Source of the DNA: JASGMR01 sp963664675 | GTDB taxonomy: Bacteria; Thermotogota; Thermotogae; Petrotogales; Kosmotogaceae | Reading direction: 5' to 3' | NCBI GenBank assembly: GCA_963664675.2 | Contig: CAXXLB010000014.1 | Coordinates: 186,001-250,000, forward strand | Length of the DNA stretch: 64,000 bases | Part shown: piece by piece, positions 27,969-37,845 of the stretch | How positions within the stretch are numbered: the first letter of the stretch is position 1 | Layout: every line of letters begins with the position of its first letter | Position numbers and translations under genes: made by a program | The notes under the pieces: model-generated | The model's input: only the letters and a program-made list of their open reading frames with translations | The model's database searches: none | What the model was told of the DNA's origin: nothing

Positions 27969-28469
27969 TTGAAAAAAGTACAAGTGATTTTATTGATGGT
28001 AATTTTTGTGGCAGTAGTGGGAGTTGTTTCAATTTCAGAAAGCTCTAGTGGACCTTCAACACCGGCGAATATAGCCTTTGTTGATAATCAGAAGGTGTTG
28101 GAATCAACCAAAGAATGGCAGAATCTGAATGCCAACTATGAGGAAGATGTTCAGTTTTATCAGATGCAACTTGATAATTTAAGTAAGGAATATGAAACAT
28201 TGGTAAACAGTGGTGCAACGAATGAGGCAATCACTGCAAAGCAACAGGAAATTCTTTCAAAAAAATCCCAGTATGAGCAGACATTGGAAAACAATTACAA
28301 CAACAAACTGGCCGTTATTCTTGAAACAATAAACAAGAGAATTAAAGATTATGCGGAATTTAATGGAATTGATATGGTAATTAACAAAGATGTTTTATTA
28401 TATGGAAATGGAACATATGATATCACCGATATGATTATTTCATATTTAAAGGGATTCGAAAATAATTGA
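27969..28469 (+). CDS. OmpH/Skp-family periplasmic chaperone
   Basis: A 166-residue exported protein with a signal peptide (VILLMVIFVAVVGVVS). The mature part starts NIAFVDNQKVLESTKEW, has a long coiled coil (about 55-120) and ends GNGTYDITDMIISYL, which is the OmpH/Skp pattern. Skp holds outer-membrane beta-barrel proteins in transit. In Thermotogota it would serve assembly of the toga. The AAGGAGG site precedes the ATG; its stop overlaps the start of lptB (TTGA), so the two are coupled. Confidence 0.85.
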   Translation: MKKVQVILLMVIFVAVVGVVSISESSSGPSTPANIAFVDNQKVLESTKEWQNLNANYEEDVQFYQMQLDNLSKEYETLVNSGATNEAITAKQQEILSKKSQYEQTLENNYNNKLAVILETINKRIKDYAEFNGIDMVINKDVLLYGNGTYDITDMIISYLKGFENN

Positions 28470-29203
28470 TAGAAACGGAATTAAAAAAGTTATCGTGTGA
28501 ATCATTATATAAAAATTTTGGTAGAAGAAGGGTATTAAGCGACGTTTCTTTTCACGCAAAATCAAATGAAGTGGTAGGTATTCTGGGTCCAAACGGGGCC
28601 GGGAAGACTACCGCTTTTAAATCTATGCTTGGATTGGTAATCCCTGACAAGGGAAAAATTTTACTCAATGGAGAAAATATAACAAAACTTCCCGTTCATC
28701 AAAGGGCACAGAGGGGAATAGCATATCTTCCACAGGATATTTCCATTTTCAGGGGTTTGAAAGTAATAGAAAATCTGAGAATTATTTTAAGTCTCAACAA
28801 TAAAAATCTTTCTTCTAAAGAGATTGATGATAAAGCTCTTGAGCTTTTAAAAGAATTTGGGATTGATCATTTGAAAAATCAGACTTCGGATTTTATATCG
28901 GGGGGAGAAAAAAGACGTTTGGAATTTGCAAGAACACTGACTCTTTCTCCGTCTTTTATACTTCTCGATGAACCCTTTGTGGGGATTGATCCTATAACAG
29001 TTAAAGATATACAAAAAATCATAAGGAACTTGAGGACCAGAGGCATAGGAGTCATAGTAACCGATCACGATGTTCTGAGTATTGCGAATGTTGTAGATAA
29101 ATTGTATGTTCTTTACAAGGGTAAAGTTATTTCATGTGGTGAACCGGAAAAGGTTTTAAATGACAGAGAAGTTATAGAAAATTATTTAGGTGATGATAAT
29201 TGA
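28466..29203 (+). CDS. lptB: LptB-type ABC transporter ATPase
   Basis: A 245-residue ABC ATPase. Walker A GPNGAGKT is at 41-48, the Q-loop region reads YLPQDISIFRGL (the LptB hallmark), signature SGGEKRR is at 145-151, Walker B LLDEP is at 166-170 and the switch His is His201. LptB powers export of LPS to the outer membrane with LptFGC, none of which is in this window. The start is TTG 28466 overlapping the ompH stop. Branched-chain amino acid LivG/LivF proteins are the nearest alternative but differ in the FRGL segment. Confidence 0.85.
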   Translation: MIETELKKLSCESLYKNFGRRRVLSDVSFHAKSNEVVGILGPNGAGKTTAFKSMLGLVIPDKGKILLNGENITKLPVHQRAQRGIAYLPQDISIFRGLKVIENLRIILSLNNKNLSSKEIDDKALELLKEFGIDHLKNQTSDFISGGEKRRLEFARTLTLSPSFILLDEPFVGIDPITVKDIQKIIRNLRTRGIGVIVTDHDVLSIANVVDKLYVLYKGKVISCGEPEKVLNDREVIENYLGDDN

Positions 29204-29204
29204 T

Positions 29205-29726
29205 ATGAATGTTGGAGTATTCGGCTATTCTGGAAGTTTGAGTGATGAAAAGATAAATCGTGTTTCCGAACTGGCTATAGAAGTTGGAAGAACAATAGCA
29301 AAATATGGGCACACACTCTATACGGGTGGAAGAGATGGAATAATGGAATTGGTTTCCAGAGGGGCCAAAGAAATGGGGGGAAGAGTGGTAGGGATTCTCC
29401 CGGATGGTGAAGTTGGCAATATGTACCTGGATACCAGGATAGATACGGGAATGGATTTCACCATGAGGTCGTTGATTCTGGTAAAATCTATCGATTTTGT
29501 TATATCTATTGGTGGAGAAGTTGGAACGTTGTTCGAAATAATATCCGCTTATTGTTATGAAAAACCGGTAATACTATTTGAAGGTACCGGAGGTTGGACT
29601 GATAGGATTGACAAAGTCTTGATAGATAAAAAATATCTGGATAACAGAAGACTAATTGAGGTAAAAAAAGTTAAATCAATAGAGGAGCTTAGAGAGCATT
29701 TGGAGGTCATGAATGATAAGATGTAG
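29205..29726 (+). CDS. LOG-like (TIGR00725/SLOG) Rossmann protein
   Basis: About 173 residues of a SLOG/lysine-decarboxylase-like fold: VGVFGYSGSLSD at the N terminus, LYTGGRDGIMELVSRGAKE, and GGEVGTLFEIISAYCYEKP. Members bind nucleotides; the cytokinin LOG enzymes cleave a nucleotide monophosphate, but this subgroup is uncharacterised. The start is uncertain: GTG 29190, ATG 29193 and ATG 29205 are all in frame; 29205 gives the family-typical N terminus. It overlaps the following gltX by 14 bp. Confidence 0.78.
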   Translation: MNVGVFGYSGSLSDEKINRVSELAIEVGRTIAKYGHTLYTGGRDGIMELVSRGAKEMGGRVVGILPDGEVGNMYLDTRIDTGMDFTMRSLILVKSIDFVISIGGEVGTLFEIISAYCYEKPVILFEGTGGWTDRIDKVLIDKKYLDNRRLIEVKKVKSIEELREHLEVMNDKM

Positions 29727-31116
29727 ATTTGCGCCAAGTCCAACGGGAAATTTACACGTGGGCGGAGTAAGAACAGCATTGTTTAATTGGCTTTTTGCAA
29801 AGAAGAATGATGGAAAATTTATTTTGAGAATTGAAGACACGGATACGGAAAGATCTACAAAAGAATTTGAAGATCAGATAATAAAATCTATGAATTGGTG
29901 TGGTCTGGATTGGGATGAAGGTCCCGATGTTGGGGGCGCTTATGCACCTTATCTACAAAGTGAAAGACATAAAAAAGGCGTGTATGAAAAATTCAGTAAA
30001 AAATTGATAGAGGATAAACTTGCATATTACGCTCTATATAAGAGTAGCGATCCCAAAACAGTCATTGAGACTTCCTACGATAAATTTGAAAATTTAGATG
30101 AAGCATATTCCGTCACAGTAAAATTTAAAATACCTGAGACCGAGAATACTGAATTTTATGATCTGTTGAAAGGTGATATGAAATTTAAAAATGAATTATT
30201 CGACGATTTTGTAATAGTGAAATCAAACGGATTTCCCACATATAATTTTGCCGTTGTCATAGACGATTATTTGATGAAAATATCACATGTTTTCAGGGGC
30301 GAAGATCATCTGACCAATACGGCAAAACAAGTTATGGTTTACAGGGCCCTTGGGTGGAATCTGCCCGAATTTATGCATATTCCTTTGATTCTTGGTGATG
30401 ATAAGGCTCCCCTGTCGAAAAGGCATGGTCATACCAGTGTTGAACATTTCATAAAAGAAGGATATCTGAGTGGTGCTTTGATGAACTTTTTAGCCCTTTT
30501 GGGCTGGAAATCTGAAGATGATATTTTTGATATAGATGAAAAAATTAAAGATTTCGATATTGAGTCTATTTCCAGAAAGGGCGTTGTTTTTGATTACGAA
30601 AAGCTGGAATGGATAAACGGAAAACATTTGAGAATGTTGAATATAGATGAAGTAGTCCGTGAATATATAAATTGGTTGGAACTTACAGATAGAAAAAACC
30701 TTGAATCGAAAATAAAAGAATCTGAATTTTACTCCAGAAAAGTGATAGAAGTATGCAGGGAAAAAATAAACACACTGAAGCAGTTATGTGATTTCTCTTC
30801 GCCGTTTTTTGATGAAAATGTAAAATATGAAGAAGATTACAAAGAAAAATTTTTAAATGAAGAGTGGAATGGCCGGTTATTGGAAAGAGCGGAGGAAAAA
30901 TTCAATGAGAATCCAGATTGGTCTGTAGAAGGTTGCGAAAAGATTATAAGAGATTTGGCTGCTGAAAAAATAACATCAAAAAAGAGGACTTTTCAATTTT
31001 TAAGAGGTGCGGTGACCGGCAGATTAGTTACACCAGGTTTATTCGAAACATATTCAATTTTAGGAAAAGAAAGAGTGATGAGGAGACTACAGGAGTTGAA
31101 AAAAGAGATTGAATAA
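29713..31116 (+). CDS. gltX: Glutamyl-tRNA synthetase
   Basis: A 467-residue class I synthetase. APSPTGNLHVGG holds the HIGH-type motif at 15-18, RGEDHLTNT is the GluRS subclass block and PLSKRHG at 233-239 is the KMSKS-type loop. The C-terminal helical anticodon domain follows. It charges tRNA-Glu. A GGAGG site lies six bases before the ATG, inside the preceding gene. T. maritima carries two GluRS-type proteins, one acting on tRNA-Gln (established knowledge, from memory), so discrimination for tRNA-Gln cannot be excluded. Confidence 0.94.
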   Translation: MIRCRFAPSPTGNLHVGGVRTALFNWLFAKKNDGKFILRIEDTDTERSTKEFEDQIIKSMNWCGLDWDEGPDVGGAYAPYLQSERHKKGVYEKFSKKLIEDKLAYYALYKSSDPKTVIETSYDKFENLDEAYSVTVKFKIPETENTEFYDLLKGDMKFKNELFDDFVIVKSNGFPTYNFAVVIDDYLMKISHVFRGEDHLTNTAKQVMVYRALGWNLPEFMHIPLILGDDKAPLSKRHGHTSVEHFIKEGYLSGALMNFLALLGWKSEDDIFDIDEKIKDFDIESISRKGVVFDYEKLEWINGKHLRMLNIDEVVREYINWLELTDRKNLESKIKESEFYSRKVIEVCREKINTLKQLCDFSSPFFDENVKYEEDYKEKFLNEEWNGRLLERAEEKFNENPDWSVEGCEKIIRDLAAEKITSKKRTFQFLRGAVTGRLVTPGLFETYSILGKERVMRRLQELKKEIE

Positions 31117-31522
31117 AGGGATAACCATCGTAGAAACCCTGATAACTCTTTGTGCAATTTCTGTGATTTCTATAGGTGTTTTAAATTTATTCGTATTATA
31201 TTGTGAAGAGGTACATTTTTTTAATTCTTGTTCAAAAGATATATGTAATTTAAACAGAGCGATTGATTTTATAAAAGAAGACTTGAAAAGTAACAAGAGA
31301 TTACTCTATCAAAATAAAAATTCCCTTTATTTACTTGAATACGAGAATCCGGGTTATAAAGTAGTTTCATATTACTACAAAAAGGGTTATCTGAATAGAC
31401 AGAAAAATGGAACGGTTAATAAATTATATAAGGTTAAGAGGAAGCTTGAAATAGAAAGAGTGGAACAAATCATTATATTCAATATCGATGACAGAAAGTT
31501 ATATATAAATATGGAGGAATAA
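31109..31522 (+). CDS. Prepilin-like protein with N-methylation motif
   Basis: A 137-residue protein starting at TTG 31109 inside the gltX end: NKGITIVETLITLCAIS, a very short leader ending in Gly4, then Glu at +5 and a hydrophobic helix, the type IV prepilin/pseudopilin signature. The rest is a small Lys/Tyr-rich globular part with several Cys near the helix. It would be processed by a prepilin peptidase and inserted in a pilus or secretion pseudopilus. It is a lone minor pilin in a housekeeping operon; no other pilin genes are in view. Confidence 0.7.
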   Translation: MNKGITIVETLITLCAISVISIGVLNLFVLYCEEVHFFNSCSKDICNLNRAIDFIKEDLKSNKRLLYQNKNSLYLLEYENPGYKVVSYYYKKGYLNRQKNGTVNKLYKVKRKLEIERVEQIIIFNIDDRKLYINMEE

Positions 31523-31525
31523 AGG

Positions 31526-32800
31526 ATGCCTTTAAAAGAAATAAAGAAGGTTTTGCTGTATATAGAAGATGAAATAAACAATATGAAAAAAATAAATATC
31601 GATGAAATGCTTCTCTCTAAAACGCAGCAATTGAAGTCAAGAGGCCTGAAAATGAGTATAGAAAACGAAGTTCATATAAATAATATAGATAAATATCTCA
31701 ACGATTCTTCCCCTTTCGTAAGAGCTTCAGCGATTGAAGCGTATGTTAATCAAGAAGGTATCGATGAGAAGATCACACAGCTTCTCGATGATCCGTCCGA
31801 AAAGGTCCGTTCAGTTGCTGTGAAGTTTATAAGTCTTTCAGGATCCGCAAATAAGGAATTGAAAGAAAAGATTTCCAGTGATCAGTCGAGTAAAGTCAGA
31901 AAAATGTATATTGAGACTTTGATAGATGAAAGTGTTTCCGAAGATGAATTAAAACCGTTTGAAAATGATCCTAATAAAATGATACAGAATTTGGCCAATG
32001 CCTTTCTTGGAAATTTTGAGATAACGGAGGAAAATCTTTCTTCTTTGAATAAAAAATTGAAAAAAATTGCGATAATTAAAAAACTTAAAAATTTTGATGA
32101 AAATGATATAGAGTATCTCCAGGAATTGTTGAATAAATACAGAGATTTAAGCAATATTGAATCCATAATAGAAGCCATTTCTCTCTTTCCGGAAGATTTG
32201 GCGAAGAATAAGCTTAAAGAAATAATTCGTGACGGTTCAGGTAAAAAGAGGATTTTTGCTCTTAAACAGATGAAAAAAAATATAGGTTATGATAATGAAC
32301 TGATTCCTACAGCCGAAAAGCTTATTAACAGTAAAGACGAAGATGAAAGAGTTTTAGGTGTTCAGATATTTAAATCTTTGAAAGAGCCATCGACTGCCGA
32401 CGATTTGAGAAAACTTTTGAAAGATCCTTCTGAAAAGGTCAGGTCATCAGCAATAGATACATTATCTTCCATGATGGATTATCTGGTTGAAGATGAAGTT
32501 GAAGATGCTTTGAACTCAACTTCCACTCTTTTAAAAAAATCTGCCTTGAGAGCAGTGAAAAAATTAAAACTTCAGGATTTTGAAAGTGAAATACTGAATC
32601 TTGCGTTCAATCATCTTGAAGAAAATGCCACCAGAATAATTGCCGTTGGTTTGTGCGGGTTTTTTAAATATAATTCGGCCATCGAAAATTTAGAAAAAAT
32701 CATATCGGAAAGAAATTCCGATGGAAAATTAAAATTGATATCGGCAAAAGCTTTGGCGAGAATAGCACCCGAAAGATTGATAGAGATTTACGGAGTTTAG
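31526..32800 (+). CDS. HEAT-repeat protein
   Basis: A 424-residue helical-repeat protein, without signal peptide or enzyme motif. After a short N-terminal helix pair, HEAT/PBS-lyase-type repeats run through the chain, with two nearly identical units: DPSEKVRSVAVKFIS and DPSEKVRSSAIDTLSS, plus SPFVRASAIEAYVN. Such proteins are protein-binding scaffolds. GGAGG precedes ATG 31526, 3 bp after the prepilin-like stop, so it is the last gene of the long plus-strand run and is followed by a terminator. Confidence 0.8.
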   Translation: MPLKEIKKVLLYIEDEINNMKKINIDEMLLSKTQQLKSRGLKMSIENEVHINNIDKYLNDSSPFVRASAIEAYVNQEGIDEKITQLLDDPSEKVRSVAVKFISLSGSANKELKEKISSDQSSKVRKMYIETLIDESVSEDELKPFENDPNKMIQNLANAFLGNFEITEENLSSLNKKLKKIAIIKKLKNFDENDIEYLQELLNKYRDLSNIESIIEAISLFPEDLAKNKLKEIIRDGSGKKRIFALKQMKKNIGYDNELIPTAEKLINSKDEDERVLGVQIFKSLKEPSTADDLRKLLKDPSEKVRSSAIDTLSSMMDYLVEDEVEDALNSTSTLLKKSALRAVKKLKLQDFESEILNLAFNHLEENATRIIAVGLCGFFKYNSAIENLEKIISERNSDGKLKLISAKALARIAPERLIEIYGV

Positions 32801-32813
32801 TTAAGCAAACTCA

Positions 32814-32850
32814 TAAAAAAACGGTGCGAACAGCACCGTTTAGTTTTTTT
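32814..32850. terminator. Bidirectional terminator between HEAT gene and clpC
   Basis: Stem AAACGGTGC/GCACCGTTT with loop GAACA, A7 on the left and T7 on the right, so it works on both strands. It closes the long plus operon and the minus-strand clpC. Confidence 0.9.
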
Positions 32851-35216
32851 CTATCATAATTTTCTTTTCTTCATTTACTATTGCTTTTATTTTGTCACCA
32901 TTTTTAATTTCTCCGGCGATTATCTTATCTGCTACAGGTTCTTCTATTTCCCTTTCGACTATTCTTCTGATTGGTCGTGCACCATATTCAGGATCATAAC
33001 TGTTCTCGGCGAGTATTTTGAATACATCTTCACCGAAAGATAAATCGATATTTTGTTCAAATAATCTTTCTTTTACTTCTTCAAGTTGTAATTTTACTAT
33101 CGATTCCAATGCTTCTTCTTTTAAAGGTTTAAACAATATTATCGAATCCAGTCTGTTTATAAATTCCGGTTTGAATACGGTCTTTATTTTCGAATATATA
33201 TCTTCAGTATTATAATTTTCTTTAAAAAACTCATCCGAAGCGATATTGCTCGTCATTATTATGATTGTATTTTTAAAGTTGACAGTTTTACCCTTGCCAT
33301 CTGTTAACCTGCCATCATCCATTATTTGTAAAAGTATGTTATGGACATCACTGTGTGCTTTTTCGACTTCATCAAGCAATACAACACTGTATGGCCTTCT
33401 TCTGACCCGTTCGGTCAATTGACCGCCTTCATCATAGCCAACATATCCCGGAGGGGCGCCAATTAATCTTGAAACAGTGTGTTTCTCTCTGTATTCGGAC
33501 ATATCGATTCTTATCATTGCGTCTTCACTGCCAAAAAGTATTCTTGCCAATGTTTTGGCCAATTCCGTTTTCCCGACTCCGGTAGGTCCTAAAAACAGGA
33601 ATGATCCCCACGGCCTTTTGGGATCCTTTAATCCCGCTCTGGCTCTTTTTATAGTTTTAGTGACTTTGCTGACTGCCTCTTCCTGGTCTATAAATGTTTC
33701 GTGAATAAGGGATTCAATATTCTTAAGTTTTTCCATCTCCGATTGTAAAAGCTTTCCCGCCGGTATTCCGGTCCACTGTTCTACTATACTGGCAATTATT
33801 TCAGGTGTGACTACTCTTTCTTCAGGTTTTGTTTTAATTTCCCAGTTTTCCTTTTCTTTCTTATATTCTTCCTTTATTTTTTCATAATTAGTTTTTAAAT
33901 TCGCGGCTTTTTCATAATTACCCAGAGATACTTCTTCAGACATTTTTTCATCTATTTCCGATAATTCCATTTCCAGTTTTCTGAGGGTATCCGGCAGATA
34001 TCCTGTTTTCAATCTCACGTATGAAGCCGCTTCATCGATCAAATCTATTGCTTTATCCGGTAGAAATCTGTCGGTTATATATTTTTTGCTCAGGTTAACG
34101 GACTCTTCTATTGCTTCATCGGTTATCTCGACCGAGTGATGTTTTTGATAACTTTCCTTTATCCCTTTCAAAATTTCTATAGCCTCTTCAATAGTTGGTT
34201 CATTTATCATAACCGGCTGAAATCTTCTTTCGAGTGCCTTGTCTTTTTCAATATATTTTCTATATTCGTCGAGTGTAGTGGCACCTATACATTGCAATTC
34301 TCCCCTCGCTAAAGCAGGTTTCATTAGATTCGCTGCATCCATGGATCCCTCGGTAGACCCTGCACCAACCACGGTGTGTATTTCATCGATGAATAGAATT
34401 ATTTCACCGGATAATTTTTTAACTGAATCTATTATCCCTTTCATCCTTTCTTCGAATTCTCCCCTGAATTTTGTTCCTGCAACTAGCCTTCCCATATCTA
34501 AAGCCAGTACTCTTTTATTTTTTAAATATGCAGGAATATCCCCTGAAACTATTCTTTCCGCCAATCCTTCGGCTATAGCGGTTTTTCCTACTCCGGGTTC
34601 ACCAACCAGGGCGGGATTATTCTTTGTTTTTCTGCCGATAATTTGAATAACTCTTCTTATTTCTTCCTCTCTTCCTATGACAGGCATTAATTTTCCGTTT
34701 TTTGCCAGCTCAGTCAGGTTGAGAGTGTATTTCTTGAGAATATCCGCGTTTTCATCTTCTTTTTCCCGTTCCTTCTTTTCTTTCCTGAAGAATCTGTGAA
34801 TAAATTTTATCTGCGTTTATATTGAATCGCATCAGTATTTTGGATGCTTCCGATGATGTTTCCTTTATTATCCCCAACAACAGATGTTCTGTTCCTATTT
34901 TTTTATCCTGCATTCTTTCTGCTTCGGATTGGGCGGTGGATATTACATGTCTTGCATCAGGTGTTATATATATTTGATTTCCACTACCGTAGGCAGAACC
35001 GTATCTGGAAACTTCCTTCGATAGCGAGATCTGAAGTTTTTTTAAATCCACACCTGATTTTTTCAGTATTTCCACTGCAATATTGTCGTTGTCTTCTATT
35101 ATTGAAAGTAAAAGAGCTTCCGTTGAAAGTTGATTGCTTTTGTATCTGGATAATATATCTTGAACATCCATAAGGATTTTTTGCCCTTTTTCAGTATAAT
35201 TTTCATAATTTATCAT
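32840..35216 (-). CDS. clpC: ClpC-type AAA+ protease/unfoldase subunit, frame broken once
   Basis: Two frames join into about 791 residues. The first part is a Clp N-domain (TEHLLLGII and a second repeat). The second has AAA1 Walker A GEPGVGKTA, a middle region resembling a UVR motif (EEVSLGNYEKAANLK), AAA2 Walker A GPTGVGKTE and the sensor block YGARPIRR. ClpC feeds substrates to ClpP. The break is near 34771-34772; removing one base reads QERKEEREKEDENADILKK. ATG 35216 follows AGGAGG. A terminator separates it from hsp20. ClpB is less likely because the long coiled-coil middle domain is missing. Confidence 0.87.
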
Positions 35217-35231
35217 AATCTTTCCTCCTAA

Positions 35232-35263
35232 TAAAAACCGGGGTACTGTCAAGCACCCCGGTC
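35232..35263 (-). terminator. Terminator between hsp20 and clpC
   Basis: On the minus strand an 8-bp stem ACCGGGGT/ACCCCGGT is followed by T5 and AT. It ends the dnaK-hsp20 transcript and may let only a fraction of polymerases read on into clpC. Confidence 0.88.
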
Positions 35264-35285
35264 AAGATAACAGATTTCTAATTTT

Positions 35286-35696
35286 TTAATCGATTTCTAT
35301 TTCTCTGGTTTTCTTCTCTTCTTCGGTTTTTGGCAGTTCTACTGTTAAAATTCCGTTATCAAATTTTGCCTTGATAGAATTTATCTTGATGTAATCGGGT
35401 ACTCTGAATGATCTTTGAAACATTCCACTTGCTCTTTCACAGTAATGATATTTTCTTCCTTCGCTTTCTTTATCGATTTTCTTTTCGCCTTCAATTATGA
35501 GCAGATTATCTTCCAGTTTAATTTTAACATCTTCTTTTTTCAATCCTGGTATTTCTAAAGTGATATAGAAGCTATTTCCTTCCTCATAAATATCGGACTT
35601 TGGGACTAAATCTCTCTCCACATCTTCATTAAAACCATTAAAAATATCTTCAAATCTTCTTCCTACAAATGGAAAGCCAGTATATCTTTTTATCAT
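35286..35696 (-). CDS. Hsp20/alpha-crystallin small heat-shock protein
   Basis: A 136-residue small heat-shock protein with the alpha-crystallin domain (VPKSDIYEEGNSFYITLEIP, then ASGMFQRSFRVPD and the NGILTVELPK motif). It forms oligomers that hold unfolding proteins. AAGGAGG precedes the ATG, 17 bp after dnaK, so it shares the dnaK transcript and its heat-shock control. The C-terminal IxI tail is present as IEID. Confidence 0.93.
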   Translation of the reverse strand: MIKRYTGFPFVGRRFEDIFNGFNEDVERDLVPKSDIYEEGNSFYITLEIPGLKKEDVKIKLEDNLLIIEGEKKIDKESEGRKYHYCERASGMFQRSFRVPDYIKINSIKAKFDNGILTVELPKTEEEKKTREIEID

Positions 35697-35713
35697 TTTC
35701 TCGCGCCTCCTTG

Positions 35714-37583
35714 TTATTTTTCTTCAGGTGGTATATATTCGCCACCTTGATTTTGTTCACCTATATCTTCAGATGGCTCTTCGCCCTTTCCTTCACTTGG
35801 ATTATTGTTATTTCCTGCAGAAGCATCGTTTTGCTGATACATTCTCTGCCCAATTTCCATACTTACTTTTTGTAGATCGTCGTATAGAATTTTGATTCTT
35901 TGAATATTATTTTGATTTATGGCGTCTCTTAGATCTTTGACTACGGTTTCTAATTTTGTTCTGTCATCCGCCGACATTTTGTCGCCACTATCTTTTATGA
36001 GCTTTTCCATCTGGAAACATAACTGCTCTGCATCGTTTTTGAGTTGTATTTCTTCTTTCTTCTTTTTATCCTGTTCTTCGTATTTTTTAGAATCTTCGAT
36101 TATTTTTTTGATCTCATCATCACTCATTTTTTGTCTTCCGGTGACAACCATAGATTGTTCATTGTTCGTTTTCAGATCTTTTGCATAAACATTTACAATA
36201 CCATTGCTATCTATATCAAAAGTTACTTCGATCTGTGGGATCCCTCTTGGTGCCGGTGGAATTCCCGTTAATTTGAAACTTCCCAGGAAAATATTATCTC
36301 TGGCCATCGATCTTTCGCCCTGAAATACGCCTACTTCAACTTCTGTCTGACTATCTGCGGCTGTTGTAAAGACCTTTGACTTTTTTATAGGTATAGAAGT
36401 GTTTCTTTCAATAATAGGTTCTAAAAGACCTCCCATAACTTCAACACCTAAAGTCAGTGGTGTAACATCAACCAAAACCAAATCCTGATCTATATTTGAA
36501 GTTCCGGAAAGGATAGCTCCCTGAATAGCAGCTCCTACCGCAACCGCCTCATCTGGATTAATTGTTTTATTTGGCTCTTTTCCAAAGATTCCTTTGATGA
36601 AATTCTGGGTATATGGTATTCTTGTTGATCCACCTACTAAAATAATATCGTTGATATTTGATATTTGAACCTTAGAATCTTCTATAACTCTTTCTACCTG
36701 TTCTCTTGTGCTTTCAATCAAGTCTTTTACCAAAGATTCAAATTTCGATCTTGTCAGAGTCATTTCCAGATGTAAAGGGCCATCAGCTGTAGCTGTTATA
36801 AAGGGTAAACTTATTTCGGTTTCAAATTTTGACGAAAGCTCAATTTTAGCTCTTTCGGCTGCATCCTTTAATCTCTGTGAAGCCTGCTTGTCTTTTCTCA
36901 AATCAACACCATGCTGTTTTCTGAAATCTTCCGCTATGTAATCGATCAGCCTTTGATCAAAATCGTCTCCTCCAAGTCTGTTGTTACCAGATGTTGCAAG
37001 GACTTCAATTACACCTTCCCCGATCTCTAACAATGAAACGTCGAATGTTCCTCCGCCTAAATCATAAACGATTATTTTTTTCTCGTGATCGGCTTTGTTG
37101 AGTCCATAAGCCAGTGCAGCCGAAGTAGGTTCGTTTATTATTCTCAGAACTTCCAGTCCTGCTATAGTACCGGCTTCTTTCGTGGCCTGTCTTTCTGCAT
37201 CATTGAAGTATGCCGGGGACGGTTATAACCGCTTTTGTTATTTTTCCATCTAAATAATTTTCTGCATCCGTTTTCAATTTTTTCAAAATAAAGGAACTTA
37301 TTTCCTGTGGTGTATATGTTTTATCATCAATTTTAACTTTATAATCAGTTCCCATATGTCTTTTGATTGATCTGACAGTTCTGTCTGGATTTAATATTGC
37401 TTGTCTTTTTGCAGGTTCGCCCACCGTTATTTCTCCTGTCTTTCCAAAAGAAACGATAGAAGGGGTTGTTCTGGTACCCTCCGCATTATGAATTACTTCT
37501 GATGATCCGTCGGGTTTTACCCACGCAATACAAGAATTTGTTGTTCCTAAATCTATTCCTACAGTGTATTCTTTATTGGACAT
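35714..37583 (-). CDS. dnaK: Molecular chaperone DnaK (Hsp70), frame broken once
   Basis: Two frames join into about 622 residues. The N-terminal part begins NKEYTVGIDLGTTNSCIAW (phosphate loop at 10-17) and includes RTTPSIVSF; the second covers DLGGGTFDVS, the linker and substrate domain (LVLVDVTPLTLGVE) and a Gly/Asn/Glu-rich tail ending PPEEK. The frame is lost in the GGGG run 37215-37218 (C4 on the coding strand); with three, ITVPAYFNDAERQATKEAG reads through. DnaK folds proteins with DnaJ and GrpE, which are not in the window. An AGGAGG site precedes the ATG. Control is probably by HrcA at the CIRCE-like site. Confidence 0.92.
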
Positions 37584-37619
37584 TTGCCTTACCTCCTAAT
37601 AAAATCATTTTCATTAAAA

Positions 37620-37648
37620 ATTATAAATACAATTAGCAAACATGTCAA
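37620..37648 (-). promoter_or_regulatory. dnaK promoter
   Basis: On the minus strand a perfect TTGACA (37643-37648) and a perfect TATAAT (37620-37625) are separated by 17 bp. The -35 box lies in the centre of the CIRCE-like inverted repeat. Confidence 0.88.
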
Positions 37649-37659
37649 GGGGTTGCTAA
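37633..37659. promoter_or_regulatory. CIRCE-like operator upstream of dnaK
   Basis: TTAGCAAAC, nine bases, GGTTGCTAA: a 9-9-9 inverted repeat with exactly the geometry of the HrcA operator (consensus TTAGCACTC-N9-GAGTGCTAA). The outer seven positions of each arm pair perfectly; the inner CTC/GAG is changed. It covers the -35 box and part of the spacer of the dnaK promoter, so a bound repressor would block it. Confidence 0.7.
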
Positions 37660-37786
37660 GATTATATAAAAATTTTAAAATCGTTTATTAATAATGATTT
37701 TTTAGTAAAAAAATTAATGTAATAAAATTTTATAGCTTACTTAATATATGATTGCTAATATAATTCTATCGTTGATGATTTTTCAA

Positions 37787-37845
37787 TTTGAATCTCACAT
37801 TTATTTTTAACACTCATGGTTTTTTCATTTGAATCTCATATTTAT
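37787..37845 (+). repeat. Pair of 18-bp direct repeats upstream of hpf
   Basis: TTTGAATCTCACATTTAT at 37787-37804 and TTTGAATCTCATATTTAT at 37828-37845 differ by one base and are 41 bp apart. The second copy starts with the -35 box of the hpf promoter. They may be activator or repressor sites. Confidence 0.65.

Noticed and set aside
28466..29203. Branched-chain amino acid ATPase (LivG/LivF)
   Set aside because: The YLPQDISIFRGL segment and the pairing with an OmpH gene match LptB; no Liv permease or binding protein is near.
37200..37583. Separate truncated DnaK protein
   Set aside because: The second frame continues the Hsp70 fold without gap once one base is removed; a split dnaK would not be viable in a normal cell.
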